Positions 51,701-61,832 of a DNA stretch of 64,000 bases are shown here, in pieces. Both the position numbers and the translations under genes were made by a program. Every line of letters begins with the position of its first letter. The stretch's first letter is position 1. Location of the stretch: contig CM073322.1 in NCBI GenBank assembly GCA_037043015.1, positions 11,667,601 through 11,731,600 on the forward strand, given 5' to 3'. This stretch comes from Bryum argenteum. Taxonomy: Eukaryota; Streptophyta; Bryopsida; Bryales; Bryaceae. The notes beneath the pieces were generated by a model. It made no database searches. It saw only the letters and a list, made by a program, of their open reading frames with translations, and had not been told where the DNA came from.

Positions 51701-52838
51701 GCTCCGATTTCGGTGCTAAAGAAGGCTCCGATTTCGGTGCTAAAGAAGGCTGCGATTTCGGTGCTAAAGAAGGCTCCGATTTCGGCATCTCCTTCTGTTT
51801 AAAATCTCGACCGAACACCTTGAGCCTCGCCGGTCTCACAGTTTTGGCAACTCGGGGTGGTTCTTCCGGCATCTCAGCAGCAGCATCCAATTCATCGTCA
51901 AATTCATCGTCCTCTTCGTCATCTGAGTAATCATCGTCCTCATAATCGTCCTCGTCCTCATCCTCCTCGTCATCGTAGACCCCTGCCAATTCGCAACATG
52001 AAAATGTAAAAAACGTGATAACGGTTTATCTTAAGCCCTGAGCTTCTTAAACCCTAAACCCTGAGAGCGTACCGCCTTGGCGCACGCCCTTGACACTGAA
52101 AGCACCGGAGGGTCCATCCATAGAGGCTTCCATGGCTTTGTACCAGCCTTCTTCAGAGATATCGCCAGCCACTGCCATCGTTGAAGGTTTCCATTTCAAA
52201 TCCTCCGCACTCGGTTTGGGCCAAGAATCCGCATCCTCAACTCCCCACACTATCACTTTCTCCCCCGACTCTTCGTCCAAAATCTCAAACGCTCCATCGT
52301 GCATTCTCTTCTCCGCTAATCGTCGAAGCTCGTCGTACCTCCCGCCTCTGCCCCCTCTCGTACTACTACCATTTCCTCCACCCCTGTACCCCCTCCCAGC
52401 ACCCCCGTAGCTCCCCCTCCCAGCACCCCTGTAGCTCCCTCTCCCAGCACCCCTGTAACTACTGCCCCCTCGCCCACTCCCCCTCCCATAACCCCTGTAA
52501 CTCCCTTGTGATTCTCTCGAGCCGTAATCGTCTCTACTACCATAGTCCTTGGAGCCGTAATCGTCTCTACTACCATAGTCCTTGGAAACCGTCCCGGAGC
52601 CTCTACGGTCCTGGCTCCAATGGCTACGGCCTCTGCTACCGGCACCTCGGGACCCTCGGGCTCCTCTCCCACCAGCGCTTCGTGCCACAATTTGGATTCT
52701 CCTCGATTGCGGCTCAATCCTGGCAATATTAACACGAGCCCATAACGAAGGTGAAGGAGAATTCAAGGCTCCGAGAGGGGATTGGGATTGAAGAGCGCCG
52801 GCACACGCCATGGACTGCATTGCGAGTGCGACGGCCAT
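48722..52838 (-). CDS. RH50: Plastid DEAD-box RNA helicase, RH50 type, 8 exons
   Basis: Exons: 52838-52073, 51982-50958, 50831-50637, 50432-50245, 50091-49878, 49762-49631, 49558-49386, 48956-48722, in frame to 975 residues. A basic Ser/Ala-rich N-terminus (about 55 residues) suggests plastid import. A Gly/Arg/Tyr-rich segment follows, then an acidic stretch and an eight-residue SEPSLAPK repeat. Helicase motifs: [14 protein letters not shown]...KPSAIQ (Q motif), ADQTGSGKT (I), PTSELAVQV (Ia), TPGRFL (Ib), LDEVD (II, DEVD in place of DEAD), TATLP (III), KTIIFCNK (IV), FLVCTDRASRGLD (V), RRVGRTARG (VI). DEVD and TAT are as in Arabidopsis RH50, which acts in plastid rRNA processing. It is divergent from PEX2 across a 1.3-kb gap. 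The N-terminus is longer than in the Arabidopsis protein. Confidence 0.93.
51658..51777. repeat. 24-bp coding minisatellite in RH50, five units
   Basis: The unit GATTTCGGTGCTAAAGAAGG plus four bases is repeated five times in register with the reading frame, encoding [12 protein letters not shown] octapeptides on the minus strand. Units differ by one or two bases. Confidence 0.95.
52048..52063. promoter_or_regulatory. Double telo-box motif in RH50 intron 1
   Basis: TAAACCCTAAACCCTG, a plant telo-box (AAACCCTAA) doublet, lies inside intron 1 a few bases after the donor. Such boxes are common near start sites of plant translation and organelle-biogenesis genes; its role here is inferred. Confidence 0.45.
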
Positions 52839-54149
52839 CCCTGTGGGGCTGAAGAGAAATCAAGGGATGCTCCCGGCCATGAACGAAGCGAAATTGAGAG
52901 CTCCAGGAGATTGAAGCTGGTGAGCAAGAGACAGAATACCTTGAAGGTGGCGTCGGTGTCCTCGGAGGTTCCGCTTGTGGGATAAGGTCCTGACCTTCAT
53001 CACAAACGTGCAATGTTTACTTACCTAGATAATGATTCTCAATCCTATTTTTCACATTCTAATGCATGTTAAGTGTTGAACAACAGTATTTGTAACTTAT
53101 CCCAATTGGTATTCAACTCTATTAGTTGTGAAGTTATCAATTGGTGTTGTAGTCATCAAGTGTATGTTAGAAAATATGATAAAATTTCACATTTGTAATT
53201 TATTTTCTTCATATGTGTAAGTACGTTACAACACACAACACACTGAAATGCAATAACTCAATTCAAGATGTGCATATCCTTACAGCTAGTGCAAAACAAA
53301 GTGTAACCCATTACAAATCTTGGTTCTTGCATATTTTGTATCGAGTAAGAATATGTAACCTTTTCAGCTAGTAGTAACACCATTTGTGTTATAAAGTGAA
53401 AGTATGAATATAAGGACAGGTTGAGCAAACACTCTATTTGGAGTGGTACACAATTTCTTCATCTTTGATGAGTATATCACCTTAACCAACCCTTTGAGGG
53501 GATACTATATCAAGTATCGTCAAGGCACTAGTAACTAGCGAGTTATAGTATACACCCTCAAGAGGAAGTAGTATTGTTCCAATTTCCCCTTGTCCGGTGG
53601 CCATCATGATATTAGCATTACGAAGGGACACTTCATTCACACCAGCCTCTCAAAAAGGGACCAGAGTTTCTATCTATCACCTTAACCATTTTAGTAGTTA
53701 TAAATTATTTAGCTGCTATTACTGCGGGCACAGTAATTGACCTTCAAGTGCTCTGGTAGATAAGGAGACACAATGTTCCCAAGAGCGTTCTCTTTCAGCA
53801 AAGTTCCTGTACTCCCTCTATACATTCCAGGAATCTACCTTGAACCATGATCGCTTGCGGAAAGCTGGGCCACCGCTGAAGCTCCGAAGGATTGCTTACA
53901 GAACGATCGACGTAGTAATTTATCGAACCTCACACTGACTGATTGTGGGGTAGCCATCGGACGAATAATTTCATGGATATTTGCTCAATTTAGCGCGAAG
54001 GAGAGGAATCTATTCTAGCGCAATTTGGAGATGCAAATTTTTTTAGGGAATTCGCAAGTTGCTGGATCAAATTGGAGCATCACAGCATGAAGCTTCGGTG
54101 CGGAAATCCGATTACCTGGTAGCGAGAGGGTTTAGGGTTTACTAACGAG
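52839..54149. other. Divergent intergenic region between RH50 and PEX2
   Basis: Probable promoters for both genes lie at the two ends. The middle (about 53020-53700) is AT-rich and unlike the gene-proximal parts, possibly an old insertion; I found no inverted termini. No coding sequence. Confidence 0.45.
54128..54140 (+). promoter_or_regulatory. Telo-box just upstream of PEX2 start
   Basis: GGGTTTAGGGTTT, the plant telo-box in inverse orientation, ends nine bases before the PEX2 ATG at 54150. A second TTTAGGGTTT lies in PEX2 intron 1 (54314-54323). Confidence 0.5.
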
Positions 54150-56290
54150 ATGGAGGAAGCGGGCGGTGGAGCTCCTCCAGCTGATGCTTGGCAACAAGCA
54201 TGGCGAGCAATTGCGCCGCAGTGGGGACAAATCCGTGCCAAGGCCAAGGTGAGTGTTAGCTCCTTGATTTGTAAAATTACATTGATTTTTGCCAATTGCA
54301 AGTATTGTAGCGGTTTAGGGTTTACTGAAAATGGATCAACGAAGTAAGGGCATTAAGGTTTCTGATTTTGCTACAGAGAGTCCCAGACATTCCTATTTTA
54401 AGAGTCAACCAGATGGATGCTGCGAGGCTTGACGTGGAGATGACGGCCATGCTGAGAGAGCAATTGAGCAGAGTTTTTTCTCTCTCACAGGTGTGCTCTA
54501 CGACCAGTATTTCTCTTTTCTGACGCCATTTTGCTTGGGCATTCATCAACTAATTACAGTTTGAAATTCATGGTATTGCTGGACAATTGTCTTTTTGCAA
54601 CAAGTTGATTGATTTCAGGTCATCATAAACTTGTATCCAGCTTTCGTTTAATCGTTTCTGAGGCAGCATACGTTGAAGTAGTTCGTAGGTATTGTCTGTC
54701 ATGCAATTGCTGTGAGATTTGACCAGATGTTGTTCAACGATGGATGCAAGGAAGTAATACAATGATACCTACCTTTGTTAGCAGAATACGAGCTCAAGAA
54801 TGTGTTTTGAACTTTGCATGAAAGCCTCACTGGTCTTATTGATAAGGAAGGTGGTTAGGGTTACTGTACGGATCAACTTTGCTTGGATTTCGTTTTCTGA
54901 CGTGTTTCCTTCTTTGCAGCCAGGTCTTCTGTTACGCTATGAGCCCGAACTAAACGCTTTTTTAGAGTTTCTGGTGTGGCGCTTCTCTATATGGGTGGAC
55001 AAGCCAACACCTGGGAATGCTCTTATGAACTTACGGTATCGAAATGAGCGATCTTATAACAAATACCTCAACTTGGGCAAGGGTGAGTTTATTGTAGAGA
55101 ATCTCGAGCAATTCCGTATCGAATATCTCCTGCTTTATCCTACTCCATTGTAGTCGATTGTATGATTGCAGGTGACAGCTCTAATGTTGATATAAATTGG
55201 TGTTGCAGTGAGGACAGGTTTGGAAGGTGCTGGGCTGACGAAAACTCAGAAAATTCTGTACTGCTTGTTTGTGGTTGGAGGTCGCTATGCTTGGGCTCGT
55301 CTTCAGCTCATCTCCGTCTTTCAGCGTTGGGGTGATCGACAAAGGGTAAAAACCGGTCTCTGATAATATGTACTGCTACCTTAATCGGGTTATAAATGCA
55401 ATGGATTATCTGAGTTTGTCATCTAGCTGCACAATTCGTTGAAGCTTGGTCACCCAATCTAGTGACCGTTCTTGCTTTTTATGAAGCTAGAGAACAATAT
55501 AGTTGAAGTCAATTTTGTGTCCACCCCGTAGATACTTCTAGTTCTAAAACCAGTGATTGACTTGTCATGGCAGGCATCATGGGCTCGTCGTGCATGGTTA
55601 CTGCTGCAGAAAACAGAGAGCTTCTATAAAATTGCTGGGTTTGCCAACCTTGTCTTGTTCTTCCACTCTGGAAGGTGGGAATTACTCGTAATAGCAGCAT
55701 CTTTTGATTTTAGATCTTCCTATCCTTTCGGACTTTTGGCAGGAGGCAAGGTCCTTAGAAGTGATGGTTTTTACAGGTATCCAAGTATCGTAGAGAGACT
55801 TCTGGGTGCCCGTTTGGTATACGAAAAAGCTGACATGAACCGGGCTGTTAGTTTCGAATACATGAACCGGCAATTGGTCTGGCATGAATTTTCTGTAAGT
55901 ACACAAAACAAGTTGCTGATATAGCATACTGTATCGTCATTGTCTTAGTGAAGGGTTTTGGTTTTTAGCTATCTAACTTTGTGTTTGGAAATGCAGGAAC
56001 TACTGTTGTTGGTTCTTCCTCTTCTTAACATGATGTCTATACGAAAAGTTCTCATGTTCCCATTCTCGACGCAAGCCCCAGCATCCAGTCTACCAGAGGA
56101 TGCGTGCCCAATCTGTGAGGCTCGTCCTATCGTGACTCCATATATGGCTCTTCCTTGCTGTCATCTGTACTGTTATTATTGTCTCCGAACGCGAACACTT
56201 TCAGACAGGAATTTTAAGTGCGCTCGTTGTAGCATCGGTGTAGTGGCCTTGAAGCGGTCCCAGGTTGAGGTTGGTTTAGCAGAATCGTAG
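54150..56290 (+). CDS. PEX2: Peroxisome biogenesis RING protein PEX2, 7 exons
   Basis: Peroxisomal membrane E3 ligase that works with PEX10 and PEX12 in ubiquitinating the import receptor PEX5. Exons 54150-54248, 54377-54490, 54920-55082, 55209-55345, 55574-55674, 55777-55894, 55997-56290 join in frame to 341 residues, the normal plant length. It matches plant PEX2 throughout: RVNQMDAARLDVEMTAMLRE, EPELNAFLEFLVWRFSIWVD, KPTPGNALMNLRYRNER, VRTGLEGAGLTKTQKILYCL, RAVSFEYMNRQLVWHEFS, ELLLLVLPLLNMMSIRK. The C-terminal RING is CPIC...LPCCHLYCYYC...CARC. All introns are GT-AG. Part of the gene is duplicated downstream as a pseudogene (60206-61060). Confidence 0.95.
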
Positions 56291-57091
56291 TTAACATGAT
56301 GTTCCAGCAGTTCATTCTTTTGTTTCATTGCAATTATCAGAAATCTATTGCAATTTACGACCTCCCATATTGCATTTGAACCGAGGTTACCAGAGTAGCA
56401 TGAGTATCTTCTTCGTACTTATATTTCAAAGTATATGTATCACTTATTGCCGGTTCATGAAAGTAACAGGTGCACTGTGAGTGTCACAGTACTTATCCAT
56501 CCGTCAATTACACGACTGACCTTGATCAATGTGTGTTACTCATAGAATATTATTCTCAATATTTTAATCATGGAATTTTGTCTAGAGGAACAATGAGAAT
56601 AACAAAGATCTTCCTGTATGATGCTGAAACGTCTGAAATCCTACTTACGCACCGTTCGCCTCCGTAAATCCGACGGCTCCTTCAGAAGATGAGGAGTTTA
56701 AAAACTTGTTTACATAAGCGGTGACGTACACTGGGGGCAGCGTGGCTCGTGCACTGGAGGGTTATTTTGATATTTGGGAGACGAACGAAGTCTTAACCTG
56801 TGGCAGAAAGGTAGAATCACCTACAGGATGTGCATCCCTGTACTTAATTCGTGCTTAGTGGAGCCGCCCGACTGTTATGAGTTACATACGTTAAGTAGAC
56901 CACTAAGTGTCTGCATTCTGAATGATTGAAGGTCGGGTCGATTCATTACAACTTCCGATCTGTTGCACAATATATTCTGCAACATTCGCTCTTCAGTTCG
57001 TAGGTACATGCATAACCTGGTATCTACTTTGGCGAGCTCAACACCAACAGCCCAGCGTTTGTGAAGTTGGCTCTATCAACCAGCGACGCAA
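56291..57091. other. Spacer between PEX2 and DRP4-like copy 3 (duplicated)
   Basis: Shares several blocks in the same order with 61060-61830: CTTCTTCGTACTTATA, CAGGTGCACTGTGAGTGTCA, GTGGAGCCGCCCG, ACGTTAAGTAGACCACTAAG and GAAGGTCGGGTCGATTC. It probably includes the DRP4-like promoter. Confidence 0.7.
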
Positions 57092-59294
57092 ATGTCGTCT
57101 CTGCAAGTAAGCCTCTTCCTTCGTTTCGCAATTCGTAGTCACTTCATCATGTCAGCGCTTTTTAAAGTTTCATCTTCATTCTGGTTGTGTGATCCGCTTG
57201 ATTGGCATCTTGTACATGCAATTGTGAGCATTTTATCAATGAGAACTGTATTTTGGAGGAGAGCGACAGAATAATCTTACGTGCGGTTTGTCCGTGCCGT
57301 ATGGTCTAGGTGACGCGTAAGACTCCCGCAGACGACAGCAAGATGGCGATCCAGGTCACTGAGAGACTGGAACTGGAAGCTAGTTTTGAGCGAGACATCC
57401 GACCCATGTTGGATTTGGTGGACAAACTTCGAGCGCAAGGAGTAACGGAGGAGAATATTCAGCTGCCTACCATCGTCGTGGTAGGTGATCAAAGCAGCGG
57501 CAAGAGCAGCGTGCTGGAGTCTCTGGCAGGCATCACGTTGCCTCGAGGCCAAGGTATTGCTACCCGAGTACCTCTGGTGCTCCGACTGCAGTCATGCACC
57601 TCGGCGTCAGATTCTATCATTACGATGGACTATGGCAGCACGAAGGACAAAGTGATCAACGGCGAGGCTCAGATCGAGGCAGCAATCAATACGGCAACCA
57701 ACGTGCTGGCGGGCACCAGCAAAAGCGTAAAAGACACGCCCATTCAGTTGCTCATACGAAAGCCGCATGCTCCCGACTTGACCATGGTGGATCTTCCCGG
57801 AATTACGCGCGTACCAGTACATGGCCAGCCAGATAATATCTACGAGCAGATCAGTTCTATGATCATGAAATACATCAAGCCTGAGGAGAGCATCATCCTC
57901 AATGTCCTGTCCGCACAAGTGGACTTTCCAACTTGTGAGTCGATTCGCATGTCGCAGCAAGTGGACAAAGAAGGCAAGCGCACGTTGGCAGTTGTCACCA
58001 AGGTGGACAAAGCCCCCGAGGGTCTGGTTGAGAAGGTGACCACGGACGCTGTGAACATCGGCCTTGGATACATTTGTGTGCGCAACCGCACTGACACAGA
58101 CGATTCGATTGCCATCGCCAGAGATCGGGAGAAGGAGCTTTTCGAGTCTCACGAAGCACTCAGAAAGCTTGACAGAAGTATGGTGGGCATCCCAGCACTT
58201 GCACGCAAGCTGACAACGATCCAGTCGGAGATGGTGAGGGGGTGCATGCCTAAGATCCTAAAGCAGGTCAAAGAGGCGCTTGAGAAGCGCACGCACGAAC
58301 TTGATCGACTTCCGAAAGGAGTCGACGATGCAAGGGCGGTGTTTTTCCAGAAACTCCAGCAGCTGCACCAGACACTGGGTGAGGTCGTGCGTGATGGGAA
58401 CTTCACCGAGTTTCCTGAAGACCCCCATCTTCGATTTACGGCTCGATGTCACGAGAAGTTCCAGAAATTTGCGGACAGCCTCCACGAAGCAGGCCTGAAG
58501 TTTCGGGACGAGTCGCAAACAGCAGAGATTGAGGAGCTGATGAAAGAGCACCGAGGAGTGGCCCTTCCAATGGAGGAGTGGCCCTTCGGTTAATGAGGAA
58601 GCAGATCGACAGCATCGCAGTAACATGCAAGTCACTTGTAGAGGAGAGCTTTGAGTATGCCAGTGACGTTATGGTTCATATCATCAAGTTCTGCTGTCAA
58701 GGGTATCCACGTCTTGTGAAGATGTGCGCCAGAATTGCAGGAGAGGCGTTAGAGGAGGTGAGAATCAGAACCATGAAGTTCGTAGAGGAGATGTTGAAGA
58801 AGGAGCGCACCATCATCTTCACCACGAACGACTACTATACTGCCACGGTAGAGAAGATGAATCTAGCTCTGGGACAAAGTACGCGGAACGATGTTACATC
58901 CCGGACCTATCAATATGGTGGAGCTGAGGTGCCCCTCGTGGTGTCGCTTGGAGCAAATGAGGAACAGATTTCCTTGAAGGAGATATATGACAAGGATGAG
59001 AAGTTTCAGGATGCATGGAGAATGAAGGTGAGTGCGGCAGCGTACTGGAAGGTGGTGCAGAAACGGCTTGCAGACGAGATACCACTGGCGATTCGGTTCG
59101 CATTGCAGCATACTGCTCTTGATGCCCTTCACCACAAGATGATAAGTCGTTCGTGGGCAACGTCGGGTGGTGAGGACGATGTGCAAGATCTCATGCAGGA
59201 GGATGCCAAGTGTGCAATGGATCGTTCACGTCTGGAGCAGCGTGTTACGACCCTGAATGATTGCCTTAATCTCATTGCTAGATGTATGCTCTGA
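57092..59294 (+). pseudogene. DRP4-like Mx-type dynamin, copy 3, frameshifted in the stalk
   Basis: Exon 1 57092-57106 (MSSLQ), then exon 2 from 57310. The GTPase domain is intact: GDQSSGKS, DLPGITRVPVHGQP, TKVD. The first frame ends with TAA at 58591-58593; the rest of the stalk and the GED continue in the +1 frame to 59294 (ending LIARCML). At the break, copy 4 encodes VALSNFLPHSVMQLLMRKQ, while here GAGGAGTGGCCCTTC occurs twice (58552-58566 and 58573-58587), so a local duplication with loss of sequence shifted the frame. As read, it makes a GTPase plus half stalk (about 433 residues) without GED. A sequencing error is unlikely because the region is rearranged, not just one base off. Confidence 0.85.
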
Positions 59295-60205
59295 TTCAAT
59301 GAGAGATCCTGCACATGCTCTGAATAATACAGCTTCTAGACCTTCAGAGCTTGTTGCGCTAGTCGCATCATGTCTGCATTGTAAGTATGATTAATAGTCT
59401 TGCAATATGTTGCACATTTTGATTATAATTTCACTATGACATGTCAAAGCGACCTATTGCTAATATTCTACGAGGACTCATCGGAATATTCTTGTGCACC
59501 GACATGTATACACCGATTGATGCATGATCACGAGACTTAACCTTCATCAATCTTTAATCTCTTTCCAGCTTTCTTAATTGGTAATCTCTACGTAATATGT
59601 TGCCAATCTACATTTGTGCAAGAGCGAGTACTCTGATATCCTTGCGCCACATTGAGACATGGTCGCTTCTTCAGCGGTAGTTTCTGCTTTACTTGATGAC
59701 CGTCAAAATTTATGTTCAGAGCAGAGAAGTGTATAATTAGGCTGCTTGAGAAGAAGAGTATCAAATAGAGCCGCGATCGTATCAGGTAGCTGAGCAACCG
59801 ATATTATTGTTAAAGTCTTTTCAAACTTCGTACGTGATGTACAAGTGAAGAGACCGTTGCTAATCATTCGGAAATGCGTTCACGGAGGTAGGGCATTCTG
59901 GAGTCGAGTAATCACCAGTAGAATCAGCAAGGTGCTGGAAACAGTAGTGAAGGTGCTCCAGGAGAATGTGAATCCTCCACTTTCTTTACCTCGTGCATCT
60001 TCAACTGCACCTTCACTAATCTGCTCCGACGAGGCGCAATGATAGATTTGACGACTTACCACAGCTTCATACCTTCTTTGTTGTGTTCTGAGCTTGTTCT
60101 ACTTAGTTACTCTTATAATGTACGCTACAGATTTTAATATTTCGTTGCCCTCTATGATACGTTTTGGACATCCGAAATTAGTTCTGCGATGCTAACAGAT
60201 CTTAT
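59295..60205. other. Spacer between DRP4-like copy 3 and PEX2 pseudogene
   Basis: No gene recognised. A 65-codon open frame (59845-60042, KVLETVVKVLQENVNPPLSL) is unsupported. Confidence 0.4.
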
Positions 60206-61060
60206 CAGTGAGGGACAGGTTTGGAAGTTTCTGGGCTGACGAAAAATCAGAAAATTCTGTACTGCTTGTTTGTGGTTGGAGGTCGCTTTGCTTGGGCTCG
60301 ACTTCAGCTCATCTCCGTCTTTCAGCGTTGGGGTGATCGACAAAGGGTAAAAACCGGTCTCTGATGATATGTACTGCTACCTTAATCGGCTTATAAATGC
60401 AATGGATTATCTGAGTTTGTCATCTAGCTGCACATGACGTTGAAGCTTGTTTACCCAAACTACTGACCGTTCTTGCTAGAGAACAATATAAACGGTAGTT
60501 CAAGTCAATCTATTATGTTAGTGTGCAAGCCGTAGATACTTCGGAGTTCTAACACCATTGATTGACTTGGTAATTGACTTGCCATGGCAGGCATCATGAG
60601 CTCGTCGTGCATGGTTACGGGTGCAGAAAACAGAGAGCTTCTATAAAACTGCTGGGTTTGCCAACCTTGTCTTGTTCTTTCACTCTGCAAGGTGAGAAAT
60701 TTTGTCTCCAATACTCGTGATAGCAGCATCTTTGTAGATCCTCTTAAACTTTTTGGCCAGGCTGACTAAGTGATGGTCTTTACAAGTATCGTAGAGAGTC
60801 AGACTTCTGGGTGCCCGTTTGGTATACGAAAAAGCTGACATTAACCGAGCTGTTAGTTTTGAATACATGAACCGGCAAGTGGTCTGGCATTCAGTAAGTA
60901 CATACCTGAAACCTACAAAACAAATTGCTGATATAGCATACTGTATCGTCATTGTCCCATGTATGTTAGTGACACTAGATCTGGTTTTTGTGTTTGGAAA
61001 TGCAGGGACTGCTGTTGTAGGTCCTTCTTCTCAACATGATGTCAATGCGGAAAGTAATGA
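60206..61060 (+). pseudogene. PEX2 duplicate, 5' exons and RING missing
   Basis: Counterparts of PEX2 exons 4 (60209-60348), 5 (60592-60692), 6 (about 60785-60894) and the start of 7 (from about 61005) appear in order, with introns. Damage: an extra G at the start of exon 4, TGG to TGA in exon 5 (ATCATGAGCTCG), a broken exon 6 acceptor and missing codons before SVS, and a stop early in exon 7. The first three exons and the RING are absent. It is clearly a genomic duplication, not a retro-copy. Confidence 0.9.
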
Positions 61061-61832
61061 TCTTCTTCGTACTTATACTTCTGAAGTATATGTATATAAA
61101 GATCCCTAACAGAATTGTGGAATATTCTCCGTACTCTGATAAACAGGATATGAACGATTGAAGTTGCTTTGTTCTTGAACGACACCCTAACTTCAAGGAA
61201 AGTCAACAGGTGCACTGTGAGTGTCACAGTATAATTCATCCACTCGTCAATGACTTGATCAATGTGTCTTGCTCATAGAAAATTGTTGACAGTATTTTAA
61301 TCATAGAGTCTCGTTTAGAGGAACAATGAGGATTTCGAAGATCTCACTATATGATACTAAAATGGCTGTAGAGTAGAATAAGAGTTTCTTCTACCACCAG
61401 TGTACGATTGCCGAGACCGATGAATTGAATCCTGCCACACGTACCGTTCACCTCAGTTTATCTGGCGGCCACTTCTAGAAGACAGTTAAGGGGATTGAGA
61501 AACTGTTAACATTAGCGGTGACGTCCATTGGGGGCAGTGTGAAGGTGTTAAGAAGTGATGAAAATATGGGGACGAGCGAAGTGTTGGAACTCCCTTTGTG
61601 CATCCTGTACGTACCTAGGTTGTGCCTAGTGGAGCCGCCCGTCTGTTAAACAAACGTTAAGTAGACCACTAAGTGTCTGCATTCTGAAATATTAAAGGTC
61701 GGGTCGATTCACTACAATATATACTGCGACACTCGCTTTACAGTTCGTTAGTGCGTGGAGAAGAATGGTTGTCGTTGATGAGCTCAACACCAGCGGGCTA
61801 GCAATTGTGGAGCTGACTCCATCAACCAGCTG

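Noticed and set aside
52090..52732. Plus-strand frames of 106 and 183 codons over RH50 exon 1
   Set aside because: Shadow frames of the Gly/Arg-rich minus-strand coding exon.
24369..56290. Functional clustering of two peroxisome-linked RING proteins (TRIM37-like and PEX2)
   Set aside because: They are 26 kb apart, on opposite strands and separated by transposons and unrelated genes; no evidence of a linked system.
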